A stretch of DNA of 64,000 nucleotides, taken from contig CAVOIP010000003.1 of NCBI GenBank assembly GCA_963696105.1, positions 186,001 through 250,000 on the forward strand, read 5' to 3'. This document shows, piece after piece, positions 54,834 through 62,903 of the stretch. Made by a program: the position numbers and the translations under genes. The notes under the pieces are model-generated. The model worked only from the letters and a program-made list of their open reading frames with translations. It had not been told where the DNA came from and made no database searches. This stretch comes from CAVRTM01 sp963696105 (lineage in GTDB: Bacteria > Actinomycetota > Actinomycetes > Actinomycetales > Dermatophilaceae). Position 1 is the first letter of the stretch; the number at the start of each line of letters is the position of its first letter.

Positions 54834-55289
54834 TCAGATCACCGTCCCGCGGATGATCCCGGTGCGTCGCAGCAGCTGCCGCTCGACCATCGCCTGCAGC
54901 CAGCGTCGTGTCACCGGGCGGGTGAACGGCAGCAGGAAGACCAGCCCGACCAGGTCGGTGAGGAACCCTGGCAGGAGCAGCAGCACGCCGCCGACCAGGA
55001 CCAGCGCGGCATCGGTGAGCTGCTGCGCCGGCATCTGGCCGCTGTTGACGGCCGTGCGCAGCGCCGTCCGCGCGTGCAGGCCCTCCCGCTTGACCAGGTA
55101 GGCCCCGAGGAACGTCTCCACCAAAACCAGCGCGATCGTCGGCCACACCCCGATCAGGCGCCCGACGGCGATGAGGAGGCTGATCTCGACCACCGGGACC
55201 AGCAGCAGGGCCACCAGGACCAGCCGCGCCCGTACCGGCATCCGCCGGCGGCGCCGTGGCGCCCCGCCCGGGCCTAGAGCCGATGCCAC
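54834..55289 (-). CDS. fxsA: FxsA-family membrane protein
   Basis: Membrane protein of up to 151 residues in the FxsA family, originally found as a suppressor of F-plasmid exclusion of phage T7. Hydrophobic helices are LVLVALLLVPVVEISLLIAV, TIALVLVETFLGAYLV, and LVLVGGVLLLLPGFLTDLVG with the PGFxTD motif. The function is unknown. The GTG at 55289 is taken because GGGAG precedes it; it overlaps the mannosyltransferase stop (55274) by 16 bases. An ATG at 55241 (PVRARLVL) would also give a full core. It sits between rbpA and the mannosyltransferase, an arrangement shared with other actinobacteria. Confidence 0.88.
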   Translation of the reverse strand: MASALGPGGAPRRRRRMPVRARLVLVALLLVPVVEISLLIAVGRLIGVWPTIALVLVETFLGAYLVKREGLHARTALRTAVNSGQMPAQQLTDAALVLVGGVLLLLPGFLTDLVGLVFLLPFTRPVTRRWLQAMVERQLLRRTGIIRGTVI

Positions 55290-56081
55290 CGGGGCTCCCG
55301 GTGCAGCAGCGTGCGGACCTGGTGAGCCCGGTAGGCCAGGCCCCAGCCGGTGATGCTCACGAGGGACTCGCGCACGATGTCCGAGCTCATCTTGGAGTCA
55401 CCGATCTCGCGCTCCACGAACGTGATGGGCACCTCGCGCACGCGTCAGCCCGCGGCGGACGGCGCGCCACACCAGGTCGACCTGGAAGCAGTAGCCCTGC
55501 GAGGCGACGTCGTGCAGGTCCATCTCCTTCAGGGCGGCGGCCCGATAGACGCGGTAGCCGCCCGTGGCGTCGCCGACCGGCATGCCGAGCATGACCCGGG
55601 TGTAGACGTTGCCGCCGACCGAGAGCACCTTGCGGTGCAGCGGCCAGTTGACGACCGTACCGCCGGGCACCCACCGGGAGCCCAGGACCACGTCGGCGTC
55701 CTCGAGCGCGGCCAGCAGCGAGGGCAGCTCCTCGGGCCGGTGCGACCCGTCGGCGTCCATCTCCACCAGGGCGTCGTAGCCGCGGTCGAGGGCCCAGCCG
55801 AAGCCGGCCAGGTACGCCGCGCCGAGGCCCTCCTTGCTGCGCCGGTGCAGGACGTGCACCGACGCGTCGGTGCGGGCCAGCTCGTCGGCGACCGCCCCGG
55901 TGCCGTCCGGGGAGCTGTCGTCCAGCACCAGGACGTCGGCCTGCGGCACGGCGTCGCGCAGGCGGCTGACGATCCGCGGCAGGTTCTCCCGCTCGTTGTA
56001 CGTCGGGATCAGCACCACCACGCGGCCGACCGGGCCGCGGCGGCTCTCGGCGGGAACGGACGGCTGCTCAGAGTGGGTCAT
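55274..56081 (-). pseudogene. ppm1: polyprenol-phosphate mannosyltransferase (Ppm1/Dpm1-like), one frameshift
   Basis: GT2 glycosyltransferase that makes polyprenyl-phosphate mannose from GDP-mannose, donor for protein and lipoglycan mannosylation. From the ATG at 56081: VVVLIPTYNERENLPRIV, VLVLDDSSPDGTGAVADEL, ALVEMDADGSHRPEELPSLL and VLGSRWVPGGTVVNWP, the full catalytic region. Near 55440 one extra base breaks the frame; the other side continues VPITFVEREIGDSKMSS and ends at 55274. Length after correction is about 268 residues. In mycobacteria this domain is fused to the Lnt domain; here Lnt is a separate gene directly upstream. A single sequence error is likely. Confidence 0.88.
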
Positions 56082-56115
56082 CGTTGTCCTTCGTGCGTCG
56101 GGATGGCTGCCGACC

Positions 56116-57678
56116 CTACCGGCGGCGGCGGGGAACCACGCGCAGCAGGAGCAGCAGGAGCGCGGCGCCACAGGCGAGGTACTCGGGCCAGCCGCCGACA
56201 CGGTCGGCGACCGTGGACGCCGTCCGCAGCGGCAGCTGTCCGGCCAGCAGCGCCGAGGTGAACAACGCGCTCTGCTGGTGGGCGGTTCCCTCCGGGGTGA
56301 TCAGTGCGCTGACCCCGACGGTGGAGACGTGCACGATCGAGCGGCCGTGCTCGACCGCGCGGACGCGGGAGATGGCGAGCTGCTGCTCGGACTCGTCGGT
56401 GTAGCCGAAGGTGGCGTTGTTGGTCTGCACGAGCAGGACGTTGGCCCCCGCCCGCACGGTGTCGCGCATCAGGTCGTCGTACGCCACCTCGAAGCAGATG
56501 ACCGGCCCGGCGGCGACGGTGCCGCCGGAGGCGGCGGGCACCCGGAACACCTGCGAGCCCGAGCCGGCCGCCATGTCCGCCCGCACCAGGTCGACCTTGT
56601 CGCTCAGGTGCCGGAAGAAGGACCGGAACGGGATGTACTCCGCGAACGGCACCGGGTGCTGCTTGACGTAGCGCTGGGTCACGCCCAGGCCCGGGCGGTA
56701 GAGCAGGCTCACGTTGGAGATGTGCGCGCCCGGGCCCTCGAGCACGGCGCCGACCACGATCGGGGCGCGGATGGCGGTGAGCGCGCCGTTGATCACGACC
56801 GCGGCGTCGGCGTTGCGCAGCGGGTCGATGTCGGAGGAGTTCTCGGGCCAGACCACCAGGTCCGGGTGCGGCTGGGCGCCGGCATCGACCGAAGCGGCCG
56901 CGGCCCGGGTCACGGCGACGTGGTCGTCGAGGACGGCGCGGCGCTCGGCGTTGAAGTCCAGCCCCGGCTCCGGGACGTTCCCCTGGACGGCCATGAACCG
57001 TGCCGGTGTGCCGTCCGTCGGGACCGGCACGAGCAGCGGTGCGAGCAGCAGGGCCCCGGCGAGGCCGAGGACGGGCAGCGCGCGGCCCGTCCCGGTGACG
57101 GGCCGGCCGCCGTGGCGCAGGGTGAGGCCGCGGCCGGTGCCGGCCCACCCCAGCCGGCTGACCGCCGCGGCTGCCACGGCCCCGACGAGCGCCACCCCGA
57201 ACGTCACCGCGGGGGCGCCGCCGAGCGCGGCGAGGTGGACCAGCGGGGAGTCGGCCTGGCTGAAGGCGAGCCGCGCCCAGGGGAACCCGCCGAACGGCGT
57301 GCGGTCGCGCAGGGCCTCCTGCCCCACCCACAGCAGGGCGATCGCCAGCGGGCGCACCCGCGGCGCACCCGCCAGCGAGGGTGCGCGCTGCAGCAGCGCG
57401 GAGGCGCCCCCGACGAGGGCGACGTAGAGCGACTCCAGCACCGCGAGCGCGATCCACGGGGTCTTGCCGACGTAGACGCCGGACCACGACAGCACCGGCA
57501 GGAAGAAGGCCAGGCCCGTGACCAGGCCCAGCAGCAGCCCCCGGCCGGCCGAGACGTCCCGGGTGGCGAGGGCGAGCAGGCCGACACCGACGGGGGCCAG
57601 GGGCCACAGGTCGTGGGAGGGGAAGGCGAGCCACAGCGCGAGGCCGGCGGCCAGCGCGAGGACCAAGCGGATGCGCAC
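56116..57678 (-). CDS. lnt: apolipoprotein N-acyltransferase
   Basis: Membrane enzyme that N-acylates the diacylglyceryl-cysteine of lipoproteins, 520 residues. Six hydrophobic segments precede a nitrilase-like domain with the catalytic triad Glu (VVWPENSSDID), Lys (YVKQHPVPFAEY) and Cys (VICFEVAYDDL). RFMAVQGNVP marks the start of that domain and a last helix precedes the basic end. The GTG at 57678 is preceded by TAACCT six bases away (leaderless). It is followed by the mannosyltransferase gene after 34 bases, the same pair that is fused in M. tuberculosis. The organism thus probably makes triacylated and mannosylated lipoproteins. Confidence 0.94.
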   Translation of the reverse strand: MRIRLVLALAAGLALWLAFPSHDLWPLAPVGVGLLALATRDVSAGRGLLLGLVTGLAFFLPVLSWSGVYVGKTPWIALAVLESLYVALVGGASALLQRAPSLAGAPRVRPLAIALLWVGQEALRDRTPFGGFPWARLAFSQADSPLVHLAALGGAPAVTFGVALVGAVAAAAVSRLGWAGTGRGLTLRHGGRPVTGTGRALPVLGLAGALLLAPLLVPVPTDGTPARFMAVQGNVPEPGLDFNAERRAVLDDHVAVTRAAAASVDAGAQPHPDLVVWPENSSDIDPLRNADAAVVINGALTAIRAPIVVGAVLEGPGAHISNVSLLYRPGLGVTQRYVKQHPVPFAEYIPFRSFFRHLSDKVDLVRADMAAGSGSQVFRVPAASGGTVAAGPVICFEVAYDDLMRDTVRAGANVLLVQTNNATFGYTDESEQQLAISRVRAVEHGRSIVHVSTVGVSALITPEGTAHQQSALFTSALLAGQLPLRTASTVADRVGGWPEYLACGAALLLLLLRVVPRRRR

Positions 57679-58055
57679 CCGCTCAGGTTATGTCACCCGG
57701 GAAACAGGCCAGGGCCCGCGTGCCGTTGGGTCCAGCCCTGCGCCGACGGGATGCCGGCACAGGGCTGTTGTCTACTGAGCACGCGAGCCCCGCCGCCGAC
57801 CGCCGCGCCTGTCGTACGGCGTGGTCACGGGGCAGGCAGTGCCGCAGACCTGGCAGTCACGGCGGCTGCGCGCGCAAGCCACCCTGGGATCCCGGGCCGG
57901 ACCGTCCCCCGCGACCGCCGACGCGTGCGTCTGGTGGCGGCCAACGGAGAAAACCTACCGTGTCGAAGGCTCCTGTCAATCGCGGGCGCGTCGCCGGTCG
58001 CGGCCGTCGCGCGGCTTCCCGGCCGTGACCGCCGGAGACCGGGCCGGCCGGCGGG
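57679..58055. other. intergenic region with lnt -10 box
   Basis: About 375 bases between leftward lnt and the end of the amidohydrolase. It holds the lnt -10 box TAACCT (57690-57685, minus strand) and one short basic open frame (57960-58028). I see nothing else that can be supported. Confidence 0.5.
57960..58028 (+). CDS. possible small basic peptide
   Basis: A 22-residue open frame with many Arg/Lys residues (VSKAPVNRGRVAGRGRRAASRP). GGAGA lies about nine bases before its GTG and nothing else occupies this stretch. It resembles the size and charge of tiny ribosomal proteins or leader peptides, but no sequence match is recognised. It could equally be chance. It runs rightward and convergently toward the end of the amidohydrolase gene. 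Confidence 0.2.
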   Translation: MSKAPVNRGRVAGRGRRAASRP

Positions 58056-59665
58056 TCAGACGAACGCGCCGTCGCGCTCGAAGACGGTGCGACCGCGGAC
58101 GACGGTCCGCAGCGTGGTCGGCAGGGCGGCACCAGGTGACAGGTCGGGCAGGCCCGGCGTGCCGGACCTGGGGTCGGTGCTCCAGGTCTGGATCCGGTCG
58201 TCGGGGGCCTGGACGACCAGGTCGCCGACCGACCAGATCGCGAAGCTGGCCGGCTGCCCGAGGTCGAGGTACCCGCGGTCGTCGATGCCGGCCGCCCGCC
58301 ACCCGCCGCGCGTGTGCGCGAGGAACGCCGAGCGGGCCGAGATCCGCTGCCGGGGGTTGCGGTGGTTGACGCACGCCCGGACCGCCTCCCACGGGGCGAC
58401 CGGCGTCACCGGGCTGTCCGAGCCGAGCGCCATCGACAGCCCGGCCGCCGCCATCTCGGCGAACGGGTTGAGCGTCATGGCGCGCTCGGCGCCCAGCCGG
58501 GCGGCGTACATGCCGGCGGTCCCACCCCATGCCGCGTCGAAGGCCGGCTGCACGCTGGCCACGACCCCGAGGCCCACCAGCGTGGCGATGCCCTCGGGGT
58601 CGACCATCTCGAGGTGCTCCAGCCGGTGCCGGGCCCGCCGGAACCGGTCCAGCCCCACCACGGCGGCCGCCGCCTGCATGCCCGCGACGACCGTGTCGGC
58701 GCCCGCGTCGCCGATGACGTGGAAGCCGGCCTGGGCGCCGGCCAGCGTGCAGGCGACGACGTGGTCCCGCACCTGCTCCACCGACAGGTAGGCGTTGCCG
58801 TGGTGCTCGGCGTCGGCGTACGGCGCCCGCAGCGCGGCCGTGCGCGAGCCGAAGGAGCCGTCGACGTTGAGGTCGCCGGCGAGCCCGTGGACCCCCAGCT
58901 GCTGCAGCAGCTCGCGCGCCTCGTGCTCGCTCTGGGCGAGCTGCCCCAGTAGGCCACGACCTGCGGCCCGTCGCCGCGCTCCCCCGCCGCGATCACGTCG
59001 CGGACGTCCTCCGGCGAGCTGACGTGCGGGCCGGCGTTCTCGTGCACCAGGCCGACGCCGGCCGCGGCGGCAGCGGCGAGCGCGGTGTCGATGTGGCTGC
59101 GCCGGTCCGCGGCGCTGATGCCCTCGTGGAACGCGGTGCGCGCCGCGTGGTGCGACTCGCGCGTCACCAGCCCGGTGTCGCTCCAGCCGGGCAGGTCGCG
59201 CGCGCCCGAGGCGGCGGCCAGCGCCGAGGAGACCACCGCGGAGTGGCCGTCGATGCGGGGCATGTAGACCACCCCGCCGTACGAGGCGCGGTCCAGCTCG
59301 GCCGCGGTGAGGGTGCGCCCCTCGGGCCAGCGGGTCTCGTCCCAGGAGTGCACGTACAGCGGGCGGCCCTGTCGGTGCCGGGCGCCGGTCTCCACCCGGC
59401 TGAGCGCGACGGCGAGGGACGGTGCGTCCAGCAGGTCGACACCGGCGAGGCCCTGGCCGGTCTGGGACAGGTGCACGTGCGCGTCCACGAACGTGGGGGT
59501 GACCAGTGCACCGTCGAGCTCGACGACCTCGTCGACCGCGTCGGCGTGCACCACCGCCGCCTCGTCGGACCCGATCCAGGCGATCTCGGAGTCGGTGACG
59601 ACCATGGCGGTCGCGAACGGGTCGGCTGGGCTGTAGACGAATCCGCCTCGGTACAGGGTGGTCAT
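58056..59665 (-). pseudogene. YtcJ-type metal-dependent amidohydrolase, one frameshift
   Basis: Amidohydrolase of about 536 residues, YtcJ/NfdA type. These enzymes hydrolyse amides such as N-substituted formamides; the substrate is unknown here. From the ATG at 59665: LYRGGFVYSPADPFATAMVV, then TFVDAHVHLSQTGQGLAG with the HxH metal site. SWDETRWPEGRTLTAAELD and YMPRIDGHSAVVSSA follow. Near 58950 one frame change occurs. The second half continues LNVDGSFGSRTAALRAPYAD, GFHVIGDAGADTVVAG, RHRLEHLEMVDPEGI and LGSDSPVTPVAPWEAVRA, ending at 58056. The change fits one missing G in a G-run, a common sequencing slip. Confidence 0.88.
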
Positions 59666-59738
59666 GGCCTCCAGTGTGCTGGTGCCGGCCGCGACCCGGC
59701 GCAAGGGGTTCGCCGTGGGCGCCTGACACAATCGCGCC

Positions 59739-60233
59739 ATGGCCAGGTCCGCACGCGCCGCCGGTGGGGGCACTCCCGCCACGACGGCCCTCACCGCGGC
59801 CGGGGTCGCGTTCACGGTCCGCAGCTACGAGCACGACCCGGCCACCACGACGTACGGGCTGGAGGCGGCCGAGGCGCTGGAGGTGGAGCCGGGGCGGGTG
59901 TTCAAGACGCTGCTGGTGGACACCGGCTCCGGGCTCGCGGTCGGGATCGTCCCGGTCGACCGCCAGCTGGACCTCAAGGCCCTGTCCACGGCGCTCGGCA
60001 CCAAGAAGGTGGCCATGGCCGACCCTGCGGTCGCCGAACGGACGACCGGCTACGTCGTCGGCGGCATCAGCCCGGTCGGGCAGAAGCGGGCGTTGCCGAC
60101 GGTGCTGGACGACAGCGCCCTGGCGCACGGGACGGTGCTCGTCTCGGGGGGACGCCGCGGGATGGACCTGGAGCTGGCGCCGCACGACCTGCTCGAGGTC
60201 ACCGCCGGCATCGCCGCATCCATTGCCCGCTGA
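59739..60233 (+). CDS. YbaK/EbsC aminoacyl-tRNA deacylase
   Basis: Editing enzyme of 164 residues that removes cysteine wrongly attached to tRNA-Pro (YbaK family). GVAFTVRSYEHDPATTTYGL opens the fold. VFKTLLVDTGSGLAVGIVP contains the catalytic lysine (FKTLL), DLKALSTALGTKKVAMAD is the second motif, and GYVVGGISPVGQKRALPTVL contains the conserved GGxSPxGxK/R loop. The ATG at 59739 is followed by a short basic head. The trpS promoter overlaps its last codons. Confidence 0.92.
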   Translation: MARSARAAGGGTPATTALTAAGVAFTVRSYEHDPATTTYGLEAAEALEVEPGRVFKTLLVDTGSGLAVGIVPVDRQLDLKALSTALGTKKVAMADPAVAERTTGYVVGGISPVGQKRALPTVLDDSALAHGTVLVSGGRRGMDLELAPHDLLEVTAGIAASIAR

Positions 60234-60250
60234 GCGGTCCGCGCTATCCT
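60223..60250 (+). promoter_or_regulatory. promoter for the trpS leader (TTGCCC-N16-TATCCT)
   Basis: -35 TTGCCC (60223-60228), a 16-base spacer and -10 TATCCT (60245-60250), overlapping the end of the deacylase gene. The -10 ends six bases before the leader ATG, so the transcript should start at that ATG. Confidence 0.7.
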
Positions 60251-60256
60251 CCTCCC

Positions 60257-60292
60257 ATGACCACGACGCGCAGCACCTGGTGGGCCGCCTGA
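60257..60292 (+). CDS. trpS leader peptide (MTTTRSTWWAA)
   Basis: An 11-residue leader peptide with two adjacent tryptophan codons (60278-60283). It would be translated from a leaderless transcript. When charged tRNA-Trp is scarce the ribosome should stall at the Trp pair and the alternative RNA fold should let transcription reach trpS. Trp-Trp followed by a Rho-independent terminator (60327-60351) is the classic attenuator plan. Two copies of a GGCCGCC block, one in the leader and one in the terminator left arm, allow competing pairings. Confidence 0.85.
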   Translation: MTTTRSTWWAA

Positions 60293-60326
60293 CCGGCGGT
60301 CCCCACGCGCGCACTCCACGCACCCT

Positions 60327-60351
60327 GGCCGCCTCGTCGAGGCGGCCTTTT
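60327..60351 (+). terminator. attenuator terminator in the trpS leader
   Basis: A 9-bp stem GGCCGCCTC / GAGGCGGCC with a three-base loop, followed by TTTT. It is one of few hairpins in the window with a real U-tract and lies 43 bases before the trpS ATG. Confidence 0.88.
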
Positions 60352-60393
60352 CTGTGCGTCGTCGGCGGGGCGGTCCCGACGAAAGGCACGTCC

Positions 60394-61365
60394 ATGGTCG
60401 CCGTCTCCGGTATCACCCCCTCCGGTCGTCTCACCCTCGGCAACTACCTGGGCGCGCTGCGCCGGTTCGCGTCCGGCGACGCGGCCGAGGCCGGTTTCTG
60501 GTTCGTGGCCGACCTGCACGCCATGACCACGCGGCACGACCCGGCGCGGCTGCGTGCGCTCACCCGCGAGACGGCGCTGCTGCTGCTGGCCTCGGGCCTG
60601 CCGGCCGGCAGCGTGTTCGTGCAGTCGACGGTCCCCGCCCACGCCCAGCTGGCCTACCTGCTGGAGTGCACGGCGTACGTCGGTGAGCTCTCGCGCATGG
60701 TGCAGTTCAAGGAGAAGGGGCGCGGCCGGCCGAGGACGCGGGCGTCGCTGTTCACCTACCCGTGCCTCATGGCGGCCGACATCCTGCTGTACGGCGCCAC
60801 GCGCGTCCCGGTCGGCGGCGACCAGGACCAGCACGTCGAGCTGGCCCGCGACCTCGCGATCCGGTTCAACCGGGCGTACGGCGAGACGTTCGTCGTGCCC
60901 GAGCTGCACCGCGCCGCCACCGCGGCCCGGGTCCGCGACCTCGCCCACCCGACGGCCAAGATGAGCAAGTCCGACGCCGAGCAGGCCCCGGGCGTGATCC
61001 GGATGCTCGACTCCCCCGACCGGGTGCGCCGCGCGGTGCTGCGGGCGGTGACCGACTCGGGCACGCAGGTGCGCCACGACCCCGAGGCCAGCCCCGGCGT
61101 CACCAACCTGCTGGAGATCCTCGGCGCCTGCACCGGCGCCGACCCGCGGGCGCTGGCCGGCCACCACGCGTCGTACGGCGTCCTGAAACGGGACGTCGCG
61201 GACGCCGTCGTCGCGGTGCTGGCCCCCGTCCAGGCGCGGTATGCCGAGCTCGCCGGCGACCCGGCGGAGGTCGACCGGGTCCTCGACGAGGGGCGCCGCA
61301 GGGCAGACGCGACCGCGCGCCCGCGGCTGGAGGCGGCGGCGCTGGCCGTGGGGCTGATGGTGTGA
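60394..61365 (+). CDS. trpS: tryptophanyl-tRNA synthetase
   Basis: Class I tRNA synthetase of 323 residues that charges tRNA-Trp. The HIGH-like motif is GITPSGRLTLGNYLGAL (near residues 6-22). FWFVADLHAMTT and PVGGDQDQHVELARDLAIRF are substrate-site segments, and KMSKS is intact in PTAKMSKSDAEQAPG. The ATG at 60394 is preceded by CGAAAGG, nine bases away. Expression is probably controlled by the Trp-Trp leader and terminator upstream. The chain is of normal length and without frameshifts. Confidence 0.97.
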   Translation: MVAVSGITPSGRLTLGNYLGALRRFASGDAAEAGFWFVADLHAMTTRHDPARLRALTRETALLLLASGLPAGSVFVQSTVPAHAQLAYLLECTAYVGELSRMVQFKEKGRGRPRTRASLFTYPCLMAADILLYGATRVPVGGDQDQHVELARDLAIRFNRAYGETFVVPELHRAATAARVRDLAHPTAKMSKSDAEQAPGVIRMLDSPDRVRRAVLRAVTDSGTQVRHDPEASPGVTNLLEILGACTGADPRALAGHHASYGVLKRDVADAVVAVLAPVQARYAELAGDPAEVDRVLDEGRRRADATARPRLEAAALAVGLMV

Positions 61366-61389
61366 GGACCGAGGGCGGGGACCGCCGCC

Positions 61390-61833
61390 TCAGCCTCCGA
61401 CGCTGGAGCGGCTCTCCCACGGCGTCGACAGGACCACCGTCGTGCGGGTGCCCACCCCCGCGGCGGAGCGGATCCGGGCCAGCAGGTCCTCCAGCGCGCC
61501 GGGGGTGGCGACCCGGACCTTGAGGATGTAGCTCTCGTCGCCGGCGACGGAGTGGCAGGCCTCGATCTCGGTGATGTCGCGCAGGCGGTCGGGCACGTCG
61601 TCGGGCGCGGAGGGGTCGAGCGGGGAGACCGAGATGAACGCGGTCAGCGGCAGGCCGATCGCGTCGTTGTCGATGACCGCCCGGTAGCCGCGGATGATGC
61701 CGCGCTCCTCCAGCCGGCGCACCCGCTGGTGGATCGCGGACGTGGACAGCCCCGTGGCCCGGCCCAGATCGGTGTAGCTCATCCGCCCGTCGGACAGCAG
61801 CAGCGAGACGATGGTCCGGTCGAGGTCTTCCAC
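61390..61833 (-). CDS. Lrp/AsnC-family transcriptional regulator
   Basis: Regulator of 147 residues. An N-terminal helix-turn-helix (VEDLDRTIVSLLLSDGRMS, YTDLGRATGLSTSAIHQRVR) is followed by the RAM ligand-binding domain (PLTAFISVSPLD, ACHSVAGDESYILKVRV and a last VLSTPWESRSSV). Such proteins bind amino acids and control their metabolism; the ligand is unknown. The GTG at 61833 lies seven bases after a TAGCCT box (61846-61841, minus strand), so it is probably leaderless. It is convergent with trpS. Confidence 0.92.
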   Translation of the reverse strand: MEDLDRTIVSLLLSDGRMSYTDLGRATGLSTSAIHQRVRRLEERGIIRGYRAVIDNDAIGLPLTAFISVSPLDPSAPDDVPDRLRDITEIEACHSVAGDESYILKVRVATPGALEDLLARIRSAAGVGTRTTVVLSTPWESRSSVGG

Positions 61834-61840
61834 GCGGGTC

Positions 61841-61846
61841 AGGCTA
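61841..61846 (-). promoter_or_regulatory. -10 box (TAGCCT) for the leaderless Lrp gene
   Basis: TAGCCT on the minus strand ends seven bases before the GTG at 61833, with no ribosome-binding site. Confidence 0.55.
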
Positions 61847-61899
61847 CGCACTCCCGCGGGTCGGCGCGGCGCGGACCGGCCGGATGGCACGATGGCGCC

Positions 61900-62834
61900 A
61901 TGACCGAACGGCTGATGCTGCTGGACTCGGCGAGCCTGTACTTCCGGGCGTTCTACGGCGTGCCGGACACCCGCCGGTCGCCGGAGGAGCCGCCGATCAA
62001 CGCGGTGCGCGGTTTCCTGGACATGATCGCCACGCTGGTCGGCCGCTACGCAGCCCGGTCGCCTGGTCGCCTGCTGGGACAACGACTGGCGGCCGGCCTT
62101 CCGGGTCGAGGCGATCCCGTCGTACAAGACCCACCGGCTCGACCGACGGGCAGCGACGCGGTGAGGAGAGCCCGGAGCTGCTCGACCCCGCAGGTGCCGG
62201 TGATCGGCGACGCTGCTCGCGGCGCTGGGGATCGCCCGCGTGGGCGTCGACGGCTACGAGGCGGACGACGTGATCGGCACCCTGACGCACCGGCGCCCGC
62301 GGGCGGCACCCGGTCGACGTCGTGACGGGCGACCGCGACCTGTTCCAGCTGGTCGACGACGAGGCGCAGGTGCGGGTCCTCTACACCGCCAAGGGCGGGG
62401 TGCGCGATCCGGACCTGGTCGACCAGGGCTTCCTGCAGAACCGGTACGGCATCGCGACCGGCGCCGCCTACGCCGACCTGGCGACCCTGCGCGGCGACGC
62501 CAGCGACGGGCTGCCGGGGGTGGCGGGGATCGGCGAGAAGACCGCCGCGACGCTCGTCAACCGGTACGGCGACCTGGCGACGCTGCGCCGGGCGCTGGCC
62601 GACGGCGACCCGCTGCTCAAGGGCGCCCAGCGGGCCCGCCTCGAGGCCGCCTCGGACTACCTGGACGTCGCGCCGCTGGTGGTCCGGGTGGCCGCCGACG
62701 CCCCCGTGGAGGAGCACGACGCCACGTTGCCCACGACCGTCGCCGACCCGGTGCTGCTGTCCGGGCTGGCCTCGGAGTACGGCCTGACCTCGCCGATCAA
62801 CCGGGTGCTCGCCGCGCTCGGGCTCGGCGACTGA
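61900..62834 (+). pseudogene. 5'-3' exonuclease (flap endonuclease-like), frameshifted
   Basis: Stand-alone 5'-3' exonuclease of the PolA N-domain family, about 305 residues, likely involved in Okazaki-fragment or repair processing. From the ATG at 61900: LMLLDSASLYFRAFYGVPDT and INAVRGFLDMIATLVGRY. After frame changes at about 62055, 62150, 62215 and 62305 the sequence continues GYEADDVIGTL and VVTGDRDLFQLVDDEAQVRV (metal-binding aspartates), then the helix-hairpin-helix PGVAGIGEKTAATLVNRYGD. It ends at 62834. The 3' half is intact, and the break cluster is only 260 bases long, fitting local sequence error. Confidence 0.85.
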
Positions 62835-62903
62835 CCGGGGTGGCCCGGCCCGCCGCCCCACGGCCGGCGGGCGCACGACCGGGCGGCTGACCGGACCCCA
62901 GGC

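Noticed and set aside
60257..60393. T-box riboswitch before trpS
   Set aside because: No specifier loop or conserved T-box bulge (TGGNACC) is seen. The Trp-Trp leader peptide and terminator explain the region.
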